A DNA stretch of 64,000 bases, from NCBI GenBank assembly GCA_030765045.1, contig CM060964.1:273663388-273727387 (forward strand), written 5' to 3'. How positions within the stretch are numbered: position 1 is the first letter of the stretch; each line of letters starts with the position of its first letter. Shown piece by piece: positions 56,253-64,000 of the stretch. A model generated the notes under the pieces. The model saw nothing but the letters and a program-made list of their open reading frames with translations. It was not told where the DNA came from and searched no databases. This DNA comes from Tenodera sinensis. Its lineage: Eukaryota > Arthropoda > Insecta > Mantodea > Mantidae. A program made the position numbers and the translations under genes.

Positions 56253-57350
56253 GGGCCCAAATGACCTAGTTGTGGACGGCCCTAACCACTCACTCACACA
56301 CACTCTCACACTCTCTCTCACTCACTCTCTCACTCTCTCCCACTCACTCTCTCTCACTCACTCTCTCTCTCACTCACTCACTCACACTCACTCATACTCA
56401 CTCTCACTCTCTCTCACTCGCTCTCACTCGCTCTCACTCACTCTCTCACTCTCTCTCACTCACTCACTCACACTCACTCACTCACACTCACTCACACTCA
56501 GTCATACTCACTCTCACTCACTCGCTCTCACTCGCTCTCACTCACTCTCACTCACTCTCACTCGCTCTCACTCATTCCCACTCACTCTCACTTATTCCCA
56601 CTCACTCTCACTCACTCTCTCACTCTCTCCCACTCACTCTCTCTCACTCACTCACACTCACTCATACTCACTCTCACTCTCTCTCACTCGCTCTCACTCG
56701 CTCTCACTCTCACTCACTCTCACTCGCTCTCACTCATTCCCACTCACTCTCACTCATTCCCACTCACTCACTCGCTCTCTCACGCTCTCTCACTCTCACT
56801 CACTCGCACTCTCTCACTCTCACTCACTCGCACTCTCTCCCTCTCACTCTCTCACTCTCATACTCTCTCACTTTCTCACTCTCATACTCTCTCACTCTCA
56901 TACTCTCTCACTCTCACTTTCTCATACTCTCTCACTCTCATACTCTCTCACTTTCATACTCTCTCACTCTCACTCTCTCACTTTCACACCCCACACTCCC
57001 ACACCCCACACTCCCACACTCTCACACCCTCGAACCCTCGCACTCTCACACTCTCACACACTCGCACTCTCGCACTGTCACGGCCCTAATGACCTAGTTG
57101 TCGATGGGCCCTTAAACCCAACTCACTCACTCACTTGCACTCTCACACACTCGCACACTCGCACTCATGACTCTCGCACTCTCGCACTGTCGCACACTCA
57201 CACACTCACACACTCTCTCACTCTCTCACTCTTTCTCCCTCACTATTCCCTCTCTCTCCCTCACTGCCTCACTCCCTCACTGCCTCACTCCCCCACTGCC
57301 TCACTCCCTCACTCTCACTCACTCTTTCACTCCCTCACTCTTTCACTCAC
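56253..57350 (+). repeat. LINE 3' blocks with about 1 kb of CACTCT-type tail repeats
   Basis: GGGCCCAAATGACCTAGTTG (56,254) leads into about 790 bp of CTCACT/CTCTCA units. A second block, GGCCCTAATGACCTAGTTG (57,082) with GATGGGCCCTTAAACCC, leads into another 210 bp. Both are in the same orientation and match the LINE end at 6,870-6,923, so the simple repeat is an expanded LINE tail. A 410-codon Ser/Leu/Thr/His-rich frame across it is an artefact. Confidence 0.85.
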
Positions 57351-57919
57351 AGCATGCGGAGAATACGATAAACGGACAGCACGATGCTTATTATTGCTCA
57401 TTCCTTGCGATCACATGCCAAGAAGTTGTAAACTTGTCCCTCGCCCTTCTTGCGTTGCTAATGACATGAACACAGTAGTCAGGGCCCTCTCAATATGCCC
57501 TTAGCGAATCTGTTGCTGCCAAGTTGCTTACAGGTTTGCATTCAGAGTGTTGTTAAAGATTCTGTTTGCTGAATTACACTTCAGAACGACCGAAGTAAAA
57601 GACGTGACAACTCCATCCACGCCATCAGTTTTTTTTTTTTTTTTTTTTAATTAAAGGAAACTCTTCTGTACAATTAGGTACAACATGGTTGAGCCAAGCT
57701 AGACACAGAACAACATGAAACGTGTAATTGCGGTGCCATCCAGCGATAGTCCCAACAATGCAACACAGAAATAGGGAAAACAGGCGCCATCAGTTGGCAC
57801 TCAAAAAGGCAGTGGAATGAAGATCATTAAGGCATGGGCGATACTATAGCCGTGAACGAAATGCAACGTAATTGAATGAATGCACGCGAAATATCGGAAA
57901 CAAGCAATTGTGAAATAAT
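57351..57919. other. Unassigned sequence
   Basis: Contains a poly(T) run at 57,630-57,648. No recognised gene. Confidence 0.4.
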
Positions 57920-58450
57920 AACAATAAATCTGATATGTTGCACTCTGACTTTCTCTATTCCTGTACAAACTACTTATTCTTCCAAACGCATGTTTTTCTA
58001 TATACTTTACATTAATCGTGACAAAAAACTTTGCAGAAATTGTTTTATTGCACATGTGCTTGTAGTTACAATGAGAATAGGGAAAGTTCAATAGGCTTTA
58101 AGCGAGTCAAACATTTTAAGAGTCAGTTGTGTGTAATGGTTATGAAATTCCTTTCCTTTGCATGGCCAAGAGAGAGAAATGCAAACCAATAACAAGGAAT
58201 ATCTCGGAAATTATAAATTAAAAAATATGTTTTTAAATCAAATTGTATGGTTTAACATCTACAGGTTTTGTGTAGTCTGATTTTGTGCATCTCTTACGAT
58301 TTACCTTTTATGCAAAAGTCAGCCAGAATGAAGAGCACTTCAGACTATTCCAGTAAAATTCAAGATAAACATTTCTTTTGTAATGAAAATATCTTAAGCA
58401 TGCCTTATTTTAATTAAAATCGTTTACAGCCATTTTGAGGACATGTTTTG
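57920..58450 (+). mobile_element. HINE-like element, 3'-truncated
   Basis: Starts TCTGATATGTTGCACTCTG with TTTCTCTATTCCTGTAC. Contains AACAAGGAATATCTCGG and ATTTTAATTAAAATCGTTTA. Stops before the microsatellite slot. Confidence 0.8.
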
Positions 58451-59149
58451 CTAACGACCTTAATGTATTATAACATATAAAGAAAATAAACAGAGCGAAA
58501 TATTTTTATTTGAGGGCTATTAAAATATGTTGGCACTGGTCGCATTGGTGTCCTTTTATATATATCGGCGACTGTTTAATTTTACATTAGTTTTCTGTGG
58601 TGTAACAACTCAACTCCGTAGCATTCTCAACTGCAAGTATATTTATAGCTCCAAAGCCTTTGTAAATCCTTTTTAATGTTTTGTTAGTGTATGAAATGAA
58701 ATAAGGTGTTCTGCAAACCATGTCTGTGAGGAAGGATTGGGCTTTTCAATAGTGAAATGTTTATTAAAGTTGGTTTAGCAGTTTTCGAGATTACGCCACA
58801 TACACATATGTACATAAAAATTGCTTTCTTTTTACCCCTAATATTATTGAAGATGACACATGAAGTACAAAAATGTGCAGTCTTAACTCCGATGAATAAT
58901 AATATTTGCACCTAAGCTTGACGCATAACTGAATTGCAAGCAATAGGTACACGTGCGCTGAGTATGTTGGGTAACCCCAGTTTAAACACGGGAGATAACC
59001 TTCTACCTTGCTGTTGATATACAGAATTCTGTAACGTAGTCTTACTACGTAGACATGTGCAAGTAACCAGTTCCCTAAAGATACCTAACATTTTAAGCAG
59101 TTAAAGCAATAAAATATATGTTTCCCAAATGCGTGTAATAATGTTTAAT
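58451..59149. other. Unassigned AT-rich sequence
   Basis: No recognised feature. Confidence 0.4.
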
Positions 59150-60078
59150 AAAAAATCTGATGTGTTGCACTCGCATGACTTTCTCTACTCTTGTACCAAC
59201 CATTCTTAAAAACTCTTATTCCTATATATATTCTTCGTGTTAGTTAAGATAAACATTTGCACATAATTATCTTATTGCTTATTTTCTTATAGGTGCAATG
59301 GAATATTAGAATACAGTAGGCTTTGTGCGATAGTCAAATCTTTTAAAGCTTTGAGATTCCGTTCTCTTTGCACACTTAACATATAAAAAAATGAACAATT
59401 ATGTTCCATTTCACGAAAGTTATGTTTTCTGAAACTCCCACACATAACAAGGAATATCTCCAAAATGGTTCAACCTACCAGAAACTTTATTTGGACATAA
59501 ATTGTGTATTTTATCAAGATCTACATTTTTTGTACAGTATGGCTTGGTCTATCTCTAACGGTTTACCAATTATGCAAAAGTCGTCCAGAGTAAATGCGAC
59601 TACAGGGGCTATAGCCAGAAAACTCAAAATATACATTTCATTTGTCATAAAAATATCTCAAACATATGACATTTTAATCAAAATCGTTAGAGTCATTTTC
59701 AAGAAAATAAACATTTTCGAAAAATGTTCCATCTAAAGGGTAGTTTAGGATGGGGCTATTTTCTTCAAAATCTTCGTGTGGCACCCCTGAAAGACAAACT
59801 TAAATACCAACTTTGGTTTTTAACCTACTTTTCGTTTTTGAGTTATGCTGACCGACACATACAGACTGACACATACAGACTGACACATACCGACTGACAC
59901 ATACCGACTGACACATACCGACTGACACATACCGACTGACACACAGACTGACACACAGACACACACATGGACCTTTTTATAAAAATGCTTTTATTTTGGA
60001 TTCAGGGGTGAAATCTTGACATCGAATTTTTGGGTGGACTACAAAACTTCCCCTACTTACAGTAGAGAAAGTAAAAAT
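59150..60078 (+). mobile_element. HINE-like element, full length, with 14-bp minisatellite
   Basis: Begins TCTGATGTGTTGCACTCGC and GACTTTCTCTACTCTTGTAC. Contains GATAGTCAAATCTTTTAAAG, AACAAGGAATATCTCC and TTTTTGAGTTATGCTGACC. Ends CTACTTACAGTAGAGAAAG. One of the best-preserved copies. Confidence 0.92.
59851..59967. repeat. 14-bp minisatellite (GACTGACACATACN) in HINE slot
   Basis: About seven units of CGACTGACACATAC or CAGACTGACACATA, then CACACAGACTGACACACAG. Confidence 0.9.
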
Positions 60079-60654
60079 GTTACTATTATAATATTCAATT
60101 TTAAAATATACATTATAATATTTACAGAGACCATAGACCATATCATAAGATCAGTGGTTTTTTTTTTGTTGTTTTTTTTTTTTACTCTTTCTTCTTGCAA
60201 CACAACAAATAAACCACATTGACTGAAACCAACAGTAAAATGACATTGAATGCATGTGCAAGCAGTTAACACTTGTATGTTATAATTGTACAAGATTTCT
60301 TGGAATGTGGAATGAGGGTTAAGTAGATGCAAGACAAAGTATCTGTATTGGAATTTAGGTGTGGTGCAAAGGAGCATTTTCAATTGTCACAGCAACATTG
60401 TCTGCGTGCATTTGAGCATCTAGTACTTACGTTCATTAAAATTGTTGTTTTGTTTTCCTCCACCTTTTCGGTTAAGTGCAATTTTACTATATTTACTTCC
60501 TTTTCCGGTTATGTTTGTAACGGTTACATAATCCTGATACTCAGAGTTCGCCAAAATGGAGTTTAGGGTCATATAGAAATTACAATGCTCCATATCAGGC
60601 TGGTTGTCTCGTATTTTCTTTCACATGCTGAAGAGTGACGTAACACGTGTTATA
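60079..60654. other. Unassigned AT-rich sequence
   Basis: Contains T-runs at 60,158-60,182. No recognised feature. Confidence 0.4.
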
Positions 60655-60656
60655 TA

Positions 60657-61447
60657 CGGGATGTTTATAAGGCCACTTACCATTTTCCACTTAAACACTT
60701 ATTTATACACTATAAACAACATGAACATACATGTAGACCTTGTGAACACAAATTCAACACATTTAAATGTGATGCCCCTGGAAATCTAAGCACAAGTTCC
60801 ATCGTTCCTCTGTAGCCCTGGACACCCTTGCTAACATATTTGGCGTTATCAGTTCCGCAACGGTAAAAATGCTGTTTTTCAATTATTCAAGATCATTGAT
60901 TTTCACCTGATACACCTTGGACTTGATAAAGCCCCCGTCGAATAAGTCCATCGGGGTCAAATGGGGCGAACGGGGAGTCAAAATTCTGAGCGATGAATGG
61001 CAATCCATGTCGGCATAGTCTTCATCTTCAAGTTCACGAACTATTCGAATGTGATAGGCATGTTTGCGCAATATTTTCCACGCAGTGGTGTTTGCGATAC
61101 CAAGTTGCCTGCTTAGTCTTCTGGTTGATGCTGAGGAGCTGCATGTAATCGCTTCCTGAATCCTTTGCACAGTTTCATTTGTTATAGTCGGTCTCCCAGT
61201 TTGCTATTTGTCACTAACACTACCAGTTCGCCTGAATTTGTTGGTGTTCTTAATGACGTGTCTGGTAGGAGCTGATTTGTGAAAATTGCACGTGAGATTG
61301 TCCCGCACTTCATCATACGTCATACCACGCAGTCGGTAAGAAACAGCTATTCTTTCTTCTGTTGTGTACATTGCTTTAGATTATGTGGGGGAAAATAAAA
61401 ATTTGTAGTGTTAAAACAGAAATGGTAAGTGACTTTATAAACACCTG
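60657..61447 (-). mobile_element. Mariner-like element, internally deleted, TIRs and TA duplication
   Basis: The left end CGGGATGTTTATAAGGCCAC and the right end, reverse-complemented, CAGGTGTTTATAAAGTCAC are inverted repeats that both continue TTACCATTT. TA flanks both (60,655-60,656; 61,448-61,449). 791 bp long. Confidence 0.88.
60883..61371 (-). pseudogene. Mariner-like transposase with the catalytic middle deleted
   Basis: The minus frame starts ATG at 61,371 (MYTTEERIAVSYRLRGMTYD) and has one stop at 61,204-61,206. It continues TNETVQRIQEAITCSSSAS, STRRLSRQLGIANTTAWKIL and RKHAYHIRIV, the two helix-turn-helix domains of mariner-type transposases. It then jumps near 61,030 to LTPRSPHLTPMDLF and FIKSKVYQVKINDLE, the block around the third catalytic aspartate. 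The first two catalytic aspartates are therefore deleted. A full protein would be about 340-350 residues; this one has room for about 160. Confidence 0.8.
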
Positions 61448-61449
61448 TA

Positions 61450-61999
61450 TTACTTGGTGATTCGCGGAAGGAAGATATTTTTGCCACCCCTGGTTATATT
61501 GTCTTTGTCATTCATATAACGTAAGCACAATATGGACGAATAGCGTTTAAGAACAGTCAGTCGCAGCTTTATTCCATGATAAGTATCGCATTCAAAAGAA
61601 GCGGTAATGTGATCCAATAATCATAATCTCTCGTCATTTGTTATCAATTGTCTGAGTTTCTACAATCATTCCACCCTTAGATCCGCACTTGATGGAAACA
61701 TAAGCCGTCAGCAACCAACCACGACACGCCGAAACCAAAGCACACCATAAAATACAGTACCTTAAATATCGGCGAGGTTTCAAGATGTATGATAACCCTG
61801 GTAAATACTACTTGAACGTAACGTAAGTATCGTTACGTTGCATTATAAACACGAGGCATGTGTTCACGTGTGTTAGTCGCAGCCGATACAAACACCAGGT
61901 TATAGCCCGGGGGGGGGGGGGGGAAGGTACAAGGTCTGGATCTAAAGCTGGACGGAATATAGATAAAGACCTGATTTGGTTGAGCATCGCGGGTTTAAT
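61450..61999. other. Unassigned sequence with a poly(G) run
   Basis: A run of about 14 G lies at 61,909-61,922. No recognised gene. Confidence 0.45.
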
Positions 62000-62800
62000 T
62001 AGTTTTTAAAAATAAATGCTGTGTTTCAGGAGTTTGCATTTTTTTGTCTATTAATGAAACGTATAGACAAAATATAGATCTCGTTTAAGCACACAGTTTC
62101 TGTCGAACACTTTTATTGTGGAATGAACCATTTCCGAGATATTCCTTGTTATTGATTTTCATCTTTAAACACTTTTCAAATGGGAAGTAGTTACTGGTTC
62201 TCTCTGACCATGCAAAGAGAATGGAATTTCAAAGCTATCACATAGCGACTGGCTCTTTACTTTAAAGCTTTGATTCGCTTAAGCCTACATTATTCCCCTA
62301 TTGCTATTGTATATACAAGAAAATATTTAAAAAGATTTTCTACAGATGTCGTTCTCTATTAACATGAAGTAGATAGAAGAATGGTGTTCTTAGCGCGCTG
62401 GTAGCACTCCTGCTTACCAAGCAGGAGACCCAGGTTCGATTCCCGGTACCGGCGTGGGGATTTTCTCCCGCTGAGAAATACGGTCCAGGGTGCACTCAGC
62501 CTCGTTAGGTCTCTCAGGAGCCAATTGAGGCGTTACTTGATTAAGAAGTAGTATCCCTTGGTTACAAAGACAGCATAACTGGCCCGGAGAGCTGACCACG
62601 TCCCACCCTCCAGTACTGCACCCCACTCATAACACCTGTAGCGGGTAGAGGTGGGGGACGTGGCGGCCGGTCTTGGCCCAGTAAGGGCTGCTGCGCTGGG
62701 GTTTAGTCTTTTTAGATAGAAGAATAAGCGTTTGTAAGAATAGTTTGTACATGAGTGAATATGTAAATTATTTGAGTGTGACACGTCACATTTATTTTTG
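62000..62800 (-). mobile_element. HINE-like element, 5' half, split by a SINE
   Basis: ATTCCTTGTTATTGATTTTC, AAAGAGAATGGAATTTCAAAG and TAACATGAAGTAGATAGAAG lie before the SINE. AGATAGAAGAATAAGCGTTT and a decayed 5' end (GAGTGTGACACGTCACA) lie after it. Confidence 0.8.
62383..62712 (+). mobile_element. tRNA-derived SINE, 330 bp, with 13-bp target duplication
   Basis: TAGATAGAAGAAT occurs at 62,370-62,382 and 62,713-62,725. The head has TAGCGCGCTGGTAGCAC (A box) and a perfect B box GGTTCGATTCC (62,432-62,442). Its anticodon arm CCTGC-TTACCAA-GCAGG pairs 5 of 5 (ACC, Gly-like). A GC-rich body follows, ending GGGGTTTAGTCTTTT with a T4 run usable as a polymerase III terminator. Confidence 0.9.
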
Positions 62801-62802
62801 GA

Positions 62803-62865
62803 ATGGGTGATATAATGCCCAAATGAGCCCGGGATCCAAAGAGCTACAATTGCCTGACATTCATA
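62803..62865 (+). repeat. Short dispersed repeat, copy 2 (first copy at 16,691)
   Basis: TGGGTGATATAATGCCCAAA, TGAGCCCGGGATCCAAAGAG and TGCCTGACATTCAT align with 16,691-16,752. The opposite strand downstream has a weak B-box-like AGTTTGAATGTTCG, so it may belong to another SINE. Confidence 0.55.
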
Positions 62866-63189
62866 TTTTCAGGGAAAAAAATACTTTTTCGAGGTAATTC
62901 GCCCTAACGAACATTCAAACTGGGGACTTTGTTGGGGACAGACACGCTACCTCCACACAAGAGAGGTGGGCATAGAGAATATTACTCTGTGGAATATGTG
63001 GATCAAGTGGAAGAAGTTTGACGTTTCATCATTGTACCATAGCAGTAGATTGTCGACATGGTAAGCTGAAAATCCATTGTTTGAGTCTCTACCGTGACTT
63101 CGTGCTTTTCGAATCCGATTCAGCTTTCCAATTTTAGCCTACACAGGGTGTCTGAAAGAACAATTGGACACTGAGTTAACAGTTAGTAC

Positions 63190-64000
63190 TTTTTACTTTC
63201 TCTACTACGTACAGTAAGTATTCGACCCAAAATTTCGATGTCGAGATTTCACAGGAAATATATGTTTTGAGGCCCCCTGAATCCAAAACAAAAGCATTTT
63301 TAGAAAAAGGTCCGCGCGCGCGTGGCTGTGAACAGTGTGTCAGTCTGTGAACAGCATAATTCATAAACGAAAAATCGGTTAAAAGCCAACGTTGGTGTTT
63401 AAGTTTAATATCTTTCAAGAATGTGACACAAAGATTTTGAAGAAAATTCCTCCAACCTAAACTACTCTTTCCATGGAAAATTTTTCGAAAACTTTGACTA
63501 TCTCAAAACTGGCTCTAACGATTTTGATTAAAATACCGTATGTCTGAGATATTTTATGGCAAATGAAATGTATATTTTCAATTTTCTGCCTATACTCTAT
63601 GTAGTTCTGTTTACCCTTGATGACTTTTGCATAACTGGTAAACCGTAAGAGATATGTCTAAATGCATTTTTTGTGGAGTGAACCATTTCGGAGATATTCC
63701 ATGTTATTTGTGCGAGTTTTGCAATACTTACACTTTCCTCAAATGGAAGGTCGTTATTCTCTTTATCTCTTGACCGTGCAAAGAGTATGGAATTTCAGAG
63801 CCTCCATACAGCGACCAGCTTTAAAAGATTTGACTATTGCTCAAAGCTTAACTATTCCTCTTGCACCTACACGGAAATAAACAATAAGATAATTTCTGCA
63901 AATGTTTATCTCGACTAACATGAAGAAGATAGAGGAGTAAGCGTTTGTAGTAATAGTGCAAGAATAGAGAAGGTCATGTGAGAGTAACACATCAGATTTT
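63190..64000 (-). mobile_element. HINE-like element, full length, reaches the window edge
   Basis: From TACTTTCTCTACTACGTAC through ATTTCGATGTCGAGATTTC, a nearly lost microsatellite slot (GGTCCGCGCGCGCG), AACGATTTTGATTAAAATAC, AAAAGATTTGACTATTGC to AATAGAGAAGGTCATGTGAG and AACACATCAGATTTT at base 64,000. Confidence 0.9.

Noticed and set aside
56270..57504. 410-codon Ser/Leu/Thr/His-rich frame
   Set aside because: It is a by-product of CACTCT simple repeats in an expanded LINE tail.
62383..62455. Functional tRNA-Gly gene
   Set aside because: The acceptor stem does not close, and the sequence is the head of a 330-bp unit with a target duplication, so it is a SINE.

Overview
This is a eukaryotic, gene-poor and repeat-saturated window. 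The transposon set points to an arthropod, most likely an insect: several mariner/Tc1-type and hAT transposase remnants, an I/jockey-like non-LTR element, Penelope-like sequence, tRNA-derived SINEs and one Ty3/gypsy LTR retrotransposon. I recognise no host protein-coding gene. Apart from the gag-pol of the LTR element, every coding stretch I can support is a decayed transposon gene. The species cannot be named from this sequence.

Layout. 1-8 kb is a graveyard of transposon coding remnants: a hAT-like transposase, a non-LTR ORF1 with zinc knuckles, a hAT C-terminus, the RNase H end and 3' tail of an I/jockey-like LINE, and a Tc1-like transposase. 9.3-15.4 kb is a tandem satellite of 76-bp units, about 80 copies. 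16.7-64 kb is dominated by roughly 18 copies, in both orientations, of one non-coding interspersed family of about 0.8-1.0 kb. I call it the HINE-like family because it resembles Helentron-associated/DINE-1-type elements. It has a 5' hairpin, short subterminal inverted repeats (ACTTTCTCTACT at one end, AGTAGAGAAAGT at the other), no coding capacity and a microsatellite at one fixed internal position. That internal slot explains many of the simple repeats here, including a pure (CA)490 tract of 980 bp at 44.7-45.7 kb.

Other elements are nested in, or lie between, these copies. They include a young Ty3/gypsy element (21,390-26,728) with near-identical LTRs and a 1,438-codon gag-pol frame that ends early. 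There are mariner-like elements with recognisable terminal inverted repeats and TA duplications (28,402-29,266; 49,107-50,342; 60,657-61,447), a hAT-type element with a near-perfect 8-bp duplication (40,589-41,698) and a TTAA-flanked element (32,424-33,317). Several SINEs are present, one with a 13-bp target duplication. Two Penelope-like traces occur: a short insertion built around a perfect 47-bp inverted repeat with a 12-bp duplication, and a fragment carrying a hammerhead-ribozyme core. The nesting gives a relative order of insertion: old HINE-like copies, then younger HINE-like copies, SINEs and mariners, and the Ty3/gypsy element among the latest.

The most interesting themes are the HINE-like family as a recurrent nursery of microsatellites and minisatellites, the dyad-rich satellite, the hammerhead motif, and a conserved LINE 3' hairpin whose CACT-type tail has expanded into about 1 kb of simple repeat. 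Coordinates of decayed repeats are approximate to roughly 10-30 bp because they were judged by eye.
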